A stretch of DNA of 47,565 nucleotides, taken from assembly GCA_947427095.1 (NCBI GenBank), contig CANEGO010000010.1, positions 1 to 47,565 on the forward strand, given 5' to 3'. A model generated the notes under the pieces. The model had not been told where the DNA came from and searched no databases. It worked only from the letters and a program-made list of their open reading frames with translations. Positions 25,101-33,595 of this stretch are shown here, one piece after another. Position 1 is the first letter of the stretch. Each line of letters begins with the position of its first letter. A program made the translations under genes and the position numbers. This DNA comes from an uncultured Clostridium sp. (lineage in GTDB: Bacteria > Bacillota_I > Bacilli_A > RF39 > UBA660).

Positions 25101-26714
25101 AGATAAGCTATGTCTTGCATAGCCTTGATCAAGTGTTCTCGATAATTCTAAAGTATCAATTACGGTACTATTAAACTCACCTAGATCATATTTTTTCATT
25201 GCCATCGAAAGAAAAGATATATCAAACTTAGCATTATGAGCTACCATTGGGTTATCACCAGCCCACTTCAAAAACCTACTAGTAACCGTTTTTTCATCAT
25301 CGCAACCCTTTACCATTTCATCTGTTATACACGTTAATTCGGTAATTTTATCGGGGATGTGTCTTCCTGGGTCAATAAGTTCATCAAAACTATCAATAAT
25401 TTCACCATTTTTTAATTTGACTGCCCCAATTTCTATCATCTGATCGCTACCACCAGCGTTAAAGCCAGTTGTTTCAGTATCAAATACAACATAGGTTGAA
25501 TCTTTTAAACTATCAGAAGTTGGTCTTACAACAATATTGACAGTATCATCAACAAGCGTAAGTTCAGTGCCATATAATCCTTTGAAATGCTTACTTTTAT
25601 CTTCAATACCTTTATTATGCGACTTTATAATACCATAGGCAATCGGAAAGGCCTGACACCCGTTATGATCAGTTATCGCAACACCACGATATCCCATTTT
25701 AATAGCATTAGTAACAAGCTCACAAGTATGTTTTCCCAAATCTAATTTTGTTAATCCATCCATCTGGCTCATCATTGTATGCGCATGTAACTCCACCCTT
25801 TTTTCTTCTGCATCGTCTTTTATTACAACATCTTTCGAATCTATTTTAACCACGTTTCGAATGTTTAAAACAAGGTCTTTTGCGTATACATCTTGCTTTA
25901 CGTATCCATTAATTCTAAACCATCCACTTTTCATATTTTTTGATAGTTTTTTAAATGAATCCGCGTCTTTTGTAAAATACTTAGCATATATACTATCAGT
26001 ATTATCGCTTATTTTAAACGTTAATATCTTAAAAGCGCTTTTATTTGATTCAAATTCTTCAACACCAAAAACATAAGCCTCGACGGTAACGTCTCCTTCT
26101 TCTGCGATTATATCCTTTATTTCAGTTATACTTTTTTTAATATCTTCTCCAAGTAGTATCGGACTATCTTCCTTTTTAGGGATAAAAGATGTAACTTCTT
26201 TATTTTTATCTAATTCTTCTCTTACTTTTTTAGCGTTTTCTTCGTTTATATTAATACTTATTTTAAGGTTAGAAAAGCCTAATTTATTATAAAAATCTAA
26301 AATGCTTTCCTCATGATTTTTAAAAATAGTTTGTTCCGCTATGTTATCTAAATCTATCAAAAGTGTTTTTTCATTAACACTTATATTTTTTTCTTTAAAA
26401 AGTTCTTTCATTGGTTTTGTAAGCGTGCTATTTGAAATAGCCTTTTTATAAAAATTAATAGCATCATCATAATTTATATTTCTAACAACAAACTCAGCCC
26501 TAATTGAATTCATGTCAGGAAAACCATTTGATATGTTATTATTAACGTAATTAAGCACATCTTCTTCAATAACGTTATCTAATTCAATAACAAAGACTCC
26601 ATTTCTTCTTGAGGAATCAAGTTTTAATTTCAATATTTTACCGCCTTTGAAATAATCATAATATTCTAATGGTAGTTTAATTTTTTCCAAAAATAATTTT
26701 AGTTTATCATGCAT
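22116..26714 (-). CDS. polC: DNA polymerase III PolC (Gram-positive alpha subunit)
   Basis: A 1532-residue PolC, the replicative polymerase of low-GC Gram-positives. Domains in order: N-terminal domain and OB fold (to about 300); PHP domain split by the exonuclease (RVELHAHTMMSQMDG; AITDHNGCQ); the DnaQ-type 3'-5' exonuclease (YVVFDTETTGFNAGG, HNAKFDISFL, HRADYDAKGTALVF); then the polymerase core with GSRGSVGSSFVATMMG, the zinc-binding CLKCKHSIF/CPECGALL pair and the catalytic VPDIDLNFSD; and the helix-hairpin-helix part near DGLGDTVALKI. All exonuclease and polymerase acidic residues seen are intact. It is slightly longer than the Bacillus enzyme. Confidence 0.98.
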   Translation of the reverse strand: MHDKLKLFLEKIKLPLEYYDYFKGGKILKLKLDSSRRNGVFVIELDNVIEEDVLNYVNNNISNGFPDMNSIRAEFVVRNINYDDAINFYKKAISNSTLTKPMKELFKEKNISVNEKTLLIDLDNIAEQTIFKNHEESILDFYNKLGFSNLKISININEENAKKVREELDKNKEVTSFIPKKEDSPILLGEDIKKSITEIKDIIAEEGDVTVEAYVFGVEEFESNKSAFKILTFKISDNTDSIYAKYFTKDADSFKKLSKNMKSGWFRINGYVKQDVYAKDLVLNIRNVVKIDSKDVVIKDDAEEKRVELHAHTMMSQMDGLTKLDLGKHTCELVTNAIKMGYRGVAITDHNGCQAFPIAYGIIKSHNKGIEDKSKHFKGLYGTELTLVDDTVNIVVRPTSDSLKDSTYVVFDTETTGFNAGGSDQMIEIGAVKLKNGEIIDSFDELIDPGRHIPDKITELTCITDEMVKGCDDEKTVTSRFLKWAGDNPMVAHNAKFDISFLSMAMKKYDLGEFNSTVIDTLELSRTLDQGYARHSLSALVKRYNVPWEEDAHHRADYDAKGTALVFHKMLGKLISQNYELISDLDRLVSKDEIYKFGRTYHFNAIALNKTGLKNIFKMISLANTVYLYKTPRILRSEVERLREGVLIGSGCYESEVFSQARSKEGEELTNIINFYDYVEVQPPDVYTHLIQLSDFKNEEELRNHIAKVVSATKEAGKIIVATGDVHHFKKEDRVYREIIVNQKVPGGGRHPLAKKDIKQIPSQHFRTTKEMLDDFAFLGKELAHEIVIENTNKVLDMTDEIEVIIDTHGIPFSPRVKSDDGKDYLDCPRVVTDLVYDKAASWYGAPLPYNIEERIAMELYGNVVYKVCLENVKSSNPKISDSDLLDKTFSSLHDVILKGFDSVKELLKDYFTKNWDEEKDGLLDDKVLDKKINKELGGIIGGGFDPIYLIAQRLVKHSNDDGYLVGSRGSVGSSFVATMMGITEVNPLPAHYRCLKCKHSIFDFENGKPLGGEYSTGFDLPDKKCPECGALLYKDGQDMPFATFLGFNADKVPDIDLNFSDLNQASAHAYTKVLFGADNVYRAGTIGTVAEKTAFGFVKGYLEEKEINKRPAEIERLALGCTGVKRTTGQHPGGIVVIPDYMQVFDFTPFQFPAEDATSAWRTTHFDYHAIDECVLKLDILGHSDPTQLRMIQDLTGTDITKVPLDDKETMSIFTSTKALGVTNEEIMCKTGTLGIPEFGTNFTIGMVAETKPTTFAELIKISGLSHGTDVWLGNAQDLIKNNIVPFKDVIGCRDDIMVYLMYKGVEPIKAFKIMEFVRKGRASKDPDTWNEHKKTMIENNIPDWFIDSCGKIKYMFPKAHAAAYVISAFRIAWYKVHMPVYFYASWFTSKATDVDVEVMIRGYDAIKTRILEIQNKGFEATNKDLGQLESLKVALEATARGIKFVPVDLYKSNATTWGVKDETSIYPPFSSIDGLGDTVALKIEQERGKGEFISIEDFQIRGKVSQTLTDKMRMMGILDGMPESSQLSLF

Positions 26715-26760
26715 AATATCACCTTACTTCGACAGTTTTTATTATATCATTTAAACGTTT

Positions 26761-26808
26761 AATATTAAAGGGAAAAACTAAATTTTAATTGTTTTTCCCT
26801 TTGATATT
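26761..26808 (-). terminator. Bidirectional terminator-like hairpin after the deacetylase-like gene
   Basis: An 18-bp stem with one mismatch (arms 26761-26778 and 26791-26808) between polC and the upstream gene, A/T-rich on both sides. Confidence 0.65.
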
Positions 26809-26818
26809 AATTATATAT

Positions 26819-27667
26819 TTATTTTGTCTCATTAACAACTTCAGACAAACTTGTAACATTATAACCTTTGCTGGTTATTGTTTTTACTATTAAGCTTAAA
26901 GTTTTAGCATCAAAGGTGTTAGCATCATAAGAAATTATTGCACCTTTTACCAAACCACTTTTAAGCTCACCTATACTAGGATCTTTTAACGTAGGGATAA
27001 TGGTGTGCATCTTTTTACTTTTACATATTTCCTTTTCTTCATCATTTTTATTATCATTTAAACAAAAATTAGAATTTTTAAGACTTATACTTTCAATTAA
27101 ATTATTAGTTGTAGAAATAAGGCTTTTTTCATACTTTCCGTTATAACCTAAATTGTATAATTCACAGTTTAAATTTACAATTGAAAAAGCTGTTTCAACG
27201 TTTTTTTCAAGCCACGCACCATCAGCAAAAAAACTTACATTAACGTTTGCTTTAGCAACGCTTTTAAGCAAATTATCAATATCATTAGAATTACTTATTT
27301 TAAATACTATCGCAACGTTTTTTAGTGATGGATTACCTTGCTTTATATAATAATCATATGTTTTTGAAATAGTAGTCTTCGGAAGTGCCTTATCAAAAAC
27401 CACCTTATCACTACTAAACTTATCATCATCTTTCATATTGTTATAAGAAGCATCAGCATTAACGGTAAGTCCAGCGTATCCGATTACCATTTCGTCGTCT
27501 TTTATTATCGGCTCTACTCCAGAAGTATCATGTTTTTCTTTATAGCTAATAATGTTTTTCATAACTGGGTCACTTTTTTTAGCACTATCAAAAACCCTAT
27601 TGGTATAAACAAAGCTAAGTACCAAAAGTAAAAACAATCCAGCTAACTTAGTAGCACTTTTAAACAT
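26819..27667 (-). CDS. Membrane-anchored polysaccharide-deacetylase-like protein, probably inactive
   Basis: A 282-residue protein with an N-terminal membrane anchor (AGLFLLLVLSFVYTN, about residues 9-23) and an outward domain. The second half follows the NodB/polysaccharide-deacetylase order: a strand (VAIVFKISNS), DIDNLLKSVAKANVNVSFFADGAWLEKN, NLGYNGKYEKSL, and a final strand-helix (VTSLSEVV). But the catalytic DD of FDDGP is replaced by KISNS, and both His of the H-x(3)-H block are missing (NLGYNGKYEKSL). It is therefore likely a non-catalytic wall-binding or regulatory relative. It lies between polC and a WG-repeat gene. Confidence 0.65.
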   Translation of the reverse strand: MFKSATKLAGLFLLLVLSFVYTNRVFDSAKKSDPVMKNIISYKEKHDTSGVEPIIKDDEMVIGYAGLTVNADASYNNMKDDDKFSSDKVVFDKALPKTTISKTYDYYIKQGNPSLKNVAIVFKISNSNDIDNLLKSVAKANVNVSFFADGAWLEKNVETAFSIVNLNCELYNLGYNGKYEKSLISTTNNLIESISLKNSNFCLNDNKNDEEKEICKSKKMHTIIPTLKDPSIGELKSGLVKGAIISYDANTFDAKTLSLIVKTITSKGYNVTSLSEVVNETK

Positions 27668-27712
27668 TAAAAATCACCTAATTAATGATATGCTTTTTAA
27701 AACAAAAGAATG

Positions 27713-27742
27713 TTAAAAAAGAAGATAACTTATTACCTTCTT
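27713..27742 (-). terminator. Terminator of the WG-repeat gene
   Basis: A ten-bp stem with one G-U pair (arms 27719-27728 and 27733-27742), T-run on the minus strand. Confidence 0.65.
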
Positions 27743-27755
27743 GATATGAAACATT

Positions 27756-28799
27756 TTATTGGTTATGTTTTTTATAAGATTCATTTATTTCCTCTACTAT
27801 GTCTTCAGTATATTTATTTTCAATTGATAATATATCCTCATTTAATTTTTCGATTAATGGTTTTAAAGCCCTTTTCATTTCATTGATATCAGCTTCTTTT
27901 CTTGTAGTTCTTCCATCAATGTAAGCTTTTAAGCAATTATAATATTCATCTCTTTGTTCCATAGTTTTAAATTCTTTTTTTAATTTTTCACCATTTATAG
28001 TTATTATACAAACAAAATCTTTTTCTAAATCTTTCATATTTACTAAACGAACGTTATCAAAAATAATCATACCATCACTAATGCTTGCAGAATCAAACTT
28101 ATCCATCTCATATAGATTTCCTGTTTTATCTATAAAGCCACATATAGGATGAGTACCAGAAGCAAAATCTCCATCTATCTTAACACTAGCTAAACCATCG
28201 CAAAAATCTTTAGCATAATCATACTTTGCTTCTATTACTTCTTTACCTTTTTTATTTATATAACCATATTTACCATTTTTTCTAAACCAAGCTAAGCCTT
28301 CGTGAAAGTCTCCTGCATAATCATACTTTGCTTCTATTACTTCTTTTCCTTCTTTATTTATATAACCATATTTACCATTTTTTCTAAACCAAGCTAAGCC
28401 TTCGTGAAAGTCTCCTGCATTTTCATACTTCGCCTCTATTACTTCTTTTCCTTCTTTATTTATATAACCATGGGCATAATTATTTTTAAAATGTGCTAAG
28501 CCCTCGTGAAAATCTCCTGCATAATCATACTTTGCTTTTATTACTTTTTTTCCTGTTTTATCTATATATCCATATTTGTCATTTTTGTCGCTCCGAAAGC
28601 AAGCTAAACCTTCGTGAAAGTTCCCCACACAATCATACTCTGTTTTTATTACTTCTTTTCCTTCTTTATTTATAAAACCAAATTCAGCATATTGAGTAAA
28701 GCGAGCTAAACTTTCATAAAAATCATCTATGAAAAGATAATAATTATTTTTTTCCAAATTTATATGTATATAATTTTTATTTTCTATATTTATTGGCAT
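27756..28799 (-). CDS. WG-repeat protein
   Basis: A 347-residue protein built of about six 34-residue WG-type repeats, each of the form 'GLAxFxxxxKYGYINKEGKEVIEAKYDYAGDFHE' in pattern (residues about 25-230), followed by a helical C-terminal region of about 110 residues. WG repeats form a beta-rich fold and occur in surface and effector-like proteins; their ligand is unknown. There is no signal peptide or membrane anchor, so it is probably cytoplasmic. At DNA level the central repeats are nearly identical with a 102-bp period, so copy number may vary. Confidence 0.85.
   Translation of the reverse strand: MPINIENKNYIHINLEKNNYYLFIDDFYESLARFTQYAEFGFINKEGKEVIKTEYDCVGNFHEGLACFRSDKNDKYGYIDKTGKKVIKAKYDYAGDFHEGLAHFKNNYAHGYINKEGKEVIEAKYENAGDFHEGLAWFRKNGKYGYINKEGKEVIEAKYDYAGDFHEGLAWFRKNGKYGYINKKGKEVIEAKYDYAKDFCDGLASVKIDGDFASGTHPICGFIDKTGNLYEMDKFDSASISDGMIIFDNVRLVNMKDLEKDFVCIITINGEKLKKEFKTMEQRDEYYNCLKAYIDGRTTRKEADINEMKRALKPLIEKLNEDILSIENKYTEDIVEEINESYKKHNQ
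28120..28700 (-). repeat. Tandem 102-bp coding repeat
   Basis: Unit starts recur at about 28219, 28321 and 28423 with near-identical sequence, and more divergent units flank them. The period equals 34 codons of the WG-repeat protein, so unit gain or loss keeps the frame. Confidence 0.8.
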
Positions 28800-28887
28800 T
28801 ATATATCTCCTTTACTATGCATTTATTATACTTATTTTCATTTATTTGTAAATATTCTTTTACCAAATTTGTCTTTAACTTATTAAA

Positions 28888-28922
28888 GACAAAAAGAAGA
28901 TAACTTTTTTTATTATCTTCTT
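28888..28922 (-). terminator. Terminator after the ezrA unit
   Basis: A perfect ten-bp stem (arms 28894-28903 and 28913-28922) followed by TTTTTG on the minus strand. A second perfect 8-bp hairpin (28871-28890) directly follows it. Confidence 0.65.
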
Positions 28923-29874
28923 AGTTCCTATAATTATTTTCTGGTTTTAGGGTATAAACTCCTTTAACATAATAATCTCCGCTTTCATCGGTTTCTAAAT
29001 CCCAATTTGATAACTTTATTTTTTCTAACCCCTTTTTACTAATATTATAAGGCCATACCATGAAGGTTACCTTACTAATTTTATTTACGTTTGGTATTTT
29101 ATAAACGCTATTACTGGTAGCATTCTTATTATCCTCCAAGGTTATCTCCTTACCAACTTCATCAGTATACTTAATCAAAACTCGGTAATTATAAAACGGA
29201 ACCGATAAAGTAAATAACCTAGAATTTATTTTATCAGTAGAAACATTAATAACTTCTTTTTTACTATTTACTTCTTTTGTTTCACTAATCTTAACAGGAC
29301 TATAATACCCCTTAACCGTAAATACCTTATACGCATGTTTTTCAGCTTGGTTTGAAGAATCAGAATACTGCCATTTAGTTGGTGCAAAAGATTTTTTTAT
29401 TTTAGAACCATTAAGAATGTATAAACATATTTTATATGTTTCATTTTTATTTTCCAAAGAATTTATCTTAACCTTAATAGATTTGGTTTTATAAGAATAT
29501 ACTTTTGTTTCTAACTCTTTCCATGAGGAACCAGTCAACTTATATAAAACATATTTATAGCTACCAGAATAAGAATTAACAACCGCTGTTGGTTTTATTT
29601 CCATAATATAATTGTTTTCATTATCATAGTTTTCTTTTACCACAAAACCATTTTTATTTTGCAGACTTCCAAATAACTTTGAAAAAGTAAATGAATATGC
29701 TTGCTCCACAGGATTAACGTTCTTAACTTGGCAAACAAATGAAAAACCAAGTATAAAACATAAAAGAAGACTAAAGGTAATCAATATCACCGCTTTTTTT
29801 ACTTCTTTATCGTCAGCGAGTCTGGGTCTACCTACTTTATTTTTAGTATCAGTTTTTAACAGCCAATCTTTCAT
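28921..29874 (-). CDS. Membrane-anchored extracytoplasmic protein downstream of ezrA
   Basis: A 317-residue protein with a short basic cytoplasmic tail containing GRPRLADDKEV, one membrane segment (about residues 29-49, ILITFSLLLCFILGFSFV) and an outer domain of about 265 residues rich in Tyr, Ser, Lys and beta-strand. I do not recognise the outer domain; it reads like two fibronectin-like beta modules. It starts 9 bp after ezrA, so it is probably co-expressed with this division protein and may act at the envelope. Function unknown. Confidence 0.65.
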   Translation of the reverse strand: MKDWLLKTDTKNKVGRPRLADDKEVKKAVILITFSLLLCFILGFSFVCQVKNVNPVEQAYSFTFSKLFGSLQNKNGFVVKENYDNENNYIMEIKPTAVVNSYSGSYKYVLYKLTGSSWKELETKVYSYKTKSIKVKINSLENKNETYKICLYILNGSKIKKSFAPTKWQYSDSSNQAEKHAYKVFTVKGYYSPVKISETKEVNSKKEVINVSTDKINSRLFTLSVPFYNYRVLIKYTDEVGKEITLEDNKNATSNSVYKIPNVNKISKVTFMVWPYNISKKGLEKIKLSNWDLETDESGDYYVKGVYTLKPENNYRN

Positions 29875-29883
29875 AAAGTCCTC

Positions 29884-31590
29884 CTACTTGCCATAATCTA
29901 ATATTTTCTTATGTATTCCAGGTTCAACTAAATCAAGTGTACTAATACTTAAATCCAAGGATTTTTTATAATCTCCCGTAAAGAATAATTTTTCCGCTTT
30001 AATAAGGCCTTCATTAACAGCTGGCTTTGAGGAACGGTATCTATTGCCATAAACTATTGCGTATTCAGATAAAAGTGCTAACCTAATCATTTCACTAGTT
30101 GTATTATGTAACTTAAACACTAAATCTCTAGCCGTATCAACCCTTACGTTTAGAGTATCTACATCAAGTGGCTTTTTTGATAATTCCCGCTGAATTTCTT
30201 TAATAGCATCAGCGGCTTCTCTTAACTCAACATAATAATTATTAGGAATAATAGGTAATCTATTTTTTCTAATTTGATACTTTGATTGTTTTAACAATAT
30301 TTTTATATCTTCAAGTTGTCCCCTTGCCCTTTCCTCGTCATCTTTTAAATTACCAACCCTTTGTAAAAGATTACTTAATTTCTCATGTAACTTAGATAAT
30401 TTTAAAAATATTATTTCTAATTCTTGATTCAATTTTGAATATGGAAAAGAATGATTTTTATCAAGGGTTATAAGTTTTTCATAATCTTTATTAATATTAT
30501 TAAACTCTTCTGTAAATAGCTTTATTGAATCAAGGGTATCATCTGTTATACTATATTGTGCTTTCATCTCTGGTATCTTCAAAGTAATGGTTGATAATAT
30601 CTTATCGACATGAGAATTTTTCTTTTTAAAATCTTTTAATCCCTCTTCGTAATACTTTCTGGTTAACTTCTCCGTTTCAAAATCATTAAATAACGAATCA
30701 AAGTAATCTAAGATAGTTTTAAGTTCAAAAGTAACGTCCTCTAAATTTAAAACCCTAACTCTATCAAAAATAGCATTAACTTTTTTTTCTGTTTCAATTA
30801 TATTATATTCAACATTCAAATAATCCAATTGATAGTTTTCCCTAGTTAATTTTATATATTCACTAGAAACATCCTCAGTTCGTTTTGGAATAAGACTCTT
30901 ACCCATAAGCATAATTTCTGGAACCTCGTTTATAACAATCGTCATATGATCTATCATTTCAGTAAGGCCCTTAACTACGTATATAACCTCTTCGTAATCT
31001 TTTTTTTCCATTACTTCTTCAAACTCTTCAAATCTTCTTTCAATGGTTTCAAACTGTAACTCTATGGTGTTAGCTGTTTCCTCGTAGTCTGCTTTAGTAT
31101 CTTCAAATCTTTTCTTTAACTTTCTATACGTGCTTTTTAATTTTGTTATTGTACTTCTATTTCTTTCCTCACTTGATGTAATTTCCTTTATTTCAGACAT
31201 TATTGTTTTTATTTTAACTTTTACCTCATATAATTTAACTTGTATCTCCGAAATCTTTTTATAAACATTTATTGTCTTTCCTTTTAAAGCCATAAAATCA
31301 GCTTCAATTAACATGTCGTTAATCTCCGGAATAGTTTCTTTTTCAATAACGTCAAACTTAAGTTTCCACGTATTATATTTTTCTTCCAACTTGTTGTTTT
31401 TAACTAATGCCTCAACCTTGCTAAACTCGTTTAACACCGGTACGTTTATAAGTAAATTTTTTTCTTTTTCAAGTGCGTTTATTGCCTTAATTATTCTTTT
31501 TTTCTTTTTATTTTTAAAGGTTAACCAAAACGTTATTGTAATAAATATAAAAAGTACGATAATGGTACCAACGTATAACCCTTTTCCCAT
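29884..31590 (-). CDS. ezrA: Septation ring formation regulator EzrA
   Basis: A 568-residue protein with a single N-terminal membrane span (VGTIIVLFIFITITFW, residues 6-21) and a long cytoplasmic part made of charged spectrin-like helices, the arrangement of EzrA. Conserved features include the start of the cytoplasmic domain (KKKKRIIKAINALEKEK), RYRSSKPAVNEGLIKAEKLFFTG and the ending ALDLVEPGI-type helix (STLDLVEPGIHKKIL). EzrA tunes FtsZ ring assembly and links it to wall synthesis. Length matches the family (560-575). The downstream gene is adjacent by 9 bp. Confidence 0.9.
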   Translation of the reverse strand: MGKGLYVGTIIVLFIFITITFWLTFKNKKKKRIIKAINALEKEKNLLINVPVLNEFSKVEALVKNNKLEEKYNTWKLKFDVIEKETIPEINDMLIEADFMALKGKTINVYKKISEIQVKLYEVKVKIKTIMSEIKEITSSEERNRSTITKLKSTYRKLKKRFEDTKADYEETANTIELQFETIERRFEEFEEVMEKKDYEEVIYVVKGLTEMIDHMTIVINEVPEIMLMGKSLIPKRTEDVSSEYIKLTRENYQLDYLNVEYNIIETEKKVNAIFDRVRVLNLEDVTFELKTILDYFDSLFNDFETEKLTRKYYEEGLKDFKKKNSHVDKILSTITLKIPEMKAQYSITDDTLDSIKLFTEEFNNINKDYEKLITLDKNHSFPYSKLNQELEIIFLKLSKLHEKLSNLLQRVGNLKDDEERARGQLEDIKILLKQSKYQIRKNRLPIIPNNYYVELREAADAIKEIQRELSKKPLDVDTLNVRVDTARDLVFKLHNTTSEMIRLALLSEYAIVYGNRYRSSKPAVNEGLIKAEKLFFTGDYKKSLDLSISTLDLVEPGIHKKILDYGK

Positions 31591-31654
31591 ATAAGTATAC
31601 CTCCTACTATATAAAATATTTTAACACATTTTTCTACAAATTACATCATAATAA

Positions 31655-31698
31655 GCATAAAAAGTACAATCATATTCCAAAGACCATGATTGTACTTT
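31655..31698 (-). terminator. Terminator of the 31780 gene
   Basis: A perfect 13-bp stem (arms 31661-31673 and 31686-31698) with a 12-nt loop, then TTTTATG on the minus strand. Confidence 0.65.
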
Positions 31699-31779
31699 AT
31701 TAAATATACCATCTCTACTTTTTAATTAACATATAAAATTTCTTAAATAAATTAATAATTACCCTTATAATTTTTTAAT

Positions 31780-32595
31780 TTATGATTTCCTATTATACGT
31801 ATAAATTATTCCATCATTTGTATTTATAATTTTCCTAAATTTAATATCATAATCCAACAGTTCATCCTCATGTAAATTAAACTTATTATCTATGTAATGC
31901 CAATCATTATTAAAAAAAGCATAATCATATATTTTTCCATTAATATTAAGTATATCTTTTAATGAATTAATTAAACTTATTATCTGTTGCGTTCGAGTCC
32001 AAGGTACTTTACCTAATATGTTACTTAAATAAATTAAATCATATTTTTCACTTATTTTATTATATAAATTACTTGCGTTACAATCAATATAAGTAATTCG
32101 ACAATTTTGTAAATTATCCTTCAATTTTTTATAATTATCTAAAGTGCAATACACGTTGTTATAAAATGAACATCCATCAAAGAAATTCGGAAAAAGTGAT
32201 ATTTCATAATATTCATTTTGAAGTTCTATAAATTTACTCCAAAATGAAATTTCGTCATCGCTTAAATACTTTGAAGCGTCATTTAAAATCAATCGAATCT
32301 TTTTATAAAAATGAGAATGATAACAAAAACTAGTAGTTTCAAAAATTTCTATAAAATCCTCAAAATTATATTTTTTTATCATTGCTATTTTCAAAGCGGA
32401 GTAATACTTACAAAATCTATTTATATCAAACCCAGTTATATCATATGATCCCGCAAAAGCTGCGTGAAGTATATGATCACCACTAGAAGTTACTGATAAT
32501 ACTTTCTTATCATTCATATTTACGTCATAATATTCACGTAATGGTTCATTTGACCAAGCATATAACACGTCAGCATTACCATAATAAAGTGTCAA
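31780..32595 (-). CDS. SAM-dependent methyltransferase-like protein (DUF3419/BtaA-like)
   Basis: A 271-residue protein. The N-terminal LYYGNADVLYAWSNEPL and the motif KVLSVTSSGDHILHAAFAG followed by YDITGFDINRF are the SAM-binding loop and acidic strand of DUF3419/BtaA-like enzymes, some of which transfer the aminocarboxypropyl group of SAM. A second acidic strand (ITYIDCNASNLY) and KYDLIYLSNILGKVPW follow in the Rossmann order. Substrate unknown. It is a single-gene unit facing rpsD head-to-head, with a terminator downstream. Confidence 0.65.
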   Translation of the reverse strand: MTLYYGNADVLYAWSNEPLREYYDVNMNDKKVLSVTSSGDHILHAAFAGSYDITGFDINRFCKYYSALKIAMIKKYNFEDFIEIFETTSFCYHSHFYKKIRLILNDASKYLSDDEISFWSKFIELQNEYYEISLFPNFFDGCSFYNNVYCTLDNYKKLKDNLQNCRITYIDCNASNLYNKISEKYDLIYLSNILGKVPWTRTQQIISLINSLKDILNINGKIYDYAFFNNDWHYIDNKFNLHEDELLDYDIKFRKIINTNDGIIYTYNRKS

Positions 32596-32752
32596 ATTAT
32601 TTTCCTCTATTACATCACAATATCCTTCTGTAATGAATTACTCTAATAATTTTTTATCTATATCTATATCTTTATTCATGTCATTCATAATTTTATCACT
32701 CATTTTTTTGATGGTTATTTTAGCATACCGTCTACATTTTTTAAATAAATAA

Positions 32753-32781
32753 TTGACTATTTTCATATAATTAGTTATAAT
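32753..32781 (+). promoter_or_regulatory. rpsD promoter
   Basis: Plus strand: -35 TTGACT (32753-32758), 17-bp spacer, -10 TATAAT (32776-32781). Transcription would start near 32788, giving a leader of about 165 nt before rpsD. Confidence 0.75.
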
Positions 32782-32787
32782 TAATAA

Positions 32788-32953
32788 CGCGTAAACTTTA
32801 AAGCAGCACTTTTTGAATTTGATAACGTGTTTGTTTGCACACAAGTTATGTAAGTAATCCTTATAAGCTGCTAGGATGAAAACATTAAAACAAACTCCCT
32901 ATCAAATGGCAAAAGTCCTTTAGTTTACAAAGAAAAACAAAGGAGGAAAAGAT
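32788..32953 (+). promoter_or_regulatory. Structured rpsD leader, probable S4 autoregulatory RNA
   Basis: The 358-bp gene-free stretch 32596-32953 holds the rpsD promoter and this leader. Stems seen: AGCAGC (32802-32807) with GCTGCT (32867-32872), enclosing ATAAC+GTGT (32822-32830) with ACAC+GTTAT (32839-32849); and CCTTT (32917-32921) with AAAGG (32939-32943), which touches the ribosome-binding site. Repression by S4 is known for Firmicute rpsD; this assignment is by position and shape only. Confidence 0.5.
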
Positions 32954-33559
32954 ATGTCAAGATATACGGGTCCAGTATATAAGAAAAGCCGTCATTTAGG
33001 TTTTTCTATATTAGAATCTGGAAAGGAACTTACTAAAAGACCATATGGTCCAGGACAACACGGAAATGATAAAAGACGTGGTAAAGCTTCAGAATACAAG
33101 CTTCAATTAATGGAAAAACAAAAAGTTAGATTAATGTATGGAGTAAATGAAAAGCAATTTAGATTAACATTTGAAAAAGCAGCTAAAATGAAAGGTATTC
33201 AAGGTGAAAATTTCCTTAAATTGCTAGAAAGCAGATTAGATAACGTAGTATATCGTATGGGTATGGCTACAACAAGAAAAGCTGCCCGTCAAATAGTTAA
33301 TCACGGACATATAACTGTTAATGGTAAAAAGGTTGATATTCCTTCATACCAAGTTATGCCTGGCGACGTTATCGCTGTAAAAGAAGCATCAAAAGATCAT
33401 AAAGCAATTTTAGAATCTTTAGAAAAGATTAACAAAACCGTAGAATACGTTTCTTTTGATAAGAAAAAGCTACAAGGTACATACGTACGTATGCCTGAAA
33501 GAAGTGAACTTGCAGCAGATATTAAAGAATCAATGATCGTTGAATTCTATAACAAGTAA
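32954..33559 (+). CDS. rpsD: 30S ribosomal protein S4
   Basis: A 201-residue S4, the primary 16S rRNA-binding protein of the 30S body. The start [31 protein letters not shown], then the S4 RNA-binding fold ([36 protein letters not shown]) and the end MIVEFYNK are typical. Cys-type zinc residues are absent, as in the zinc-free form. AAAGGAGG precedes the ATG. It is one of only two plus-strand genes in the window, a monocistronic unit with promoter, leader and terminator. Confidence 0.97.
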   Translation: MSRYTGPVYKKSRHLGFSILESGKELTKRPYGPGQHGNDKRRGKASEYKLQLMEKQKVRLMYGVNEKQFRLTFEKAAKMKGIQGENFLKLLESRLDNVVYRMGMATTRKAARQIVNHGHITVNGKKVDIPSYQVMPGDVIAVKEASKDHKAILESLEKINKTVEYVSFDKKKLQGTYVRMPERSELAADIKESMIVEFYNK

Positions 33560-33580
33560 GACTAGTCTTACTTGTTTTTT
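33551..33580 (+). terminator. rpsD terminator
   Basis: A perfect 11-bp stem (33551-33561 with 33566-33576), loop CTAG, then TTTTTT. The rpsD stop lies in the 5' arm. Just beyond, GAGCTTAGCTC (33592-33602) with a T8 run on the minus strand can end the opposing gene. Confidence 0.85.
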
Positions 33581-33595
33581 AATAAAAAAAAGAGC

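Noticed and set aside
28120-28700. CRISPR-like array from the regularly spaced repeats
   Set aside because: The period is exactly 102 bp without unique spacers and codes for WG repeats in frame.
32638-32844. A 68-codon minus-strand reading frame upstream of rpsD
   Set aside because: It overlaps the rpsD promoter and the structured leader on the other strand, has no convincing ribosome-binding site and an unnatural composition, so it is most likely chance.
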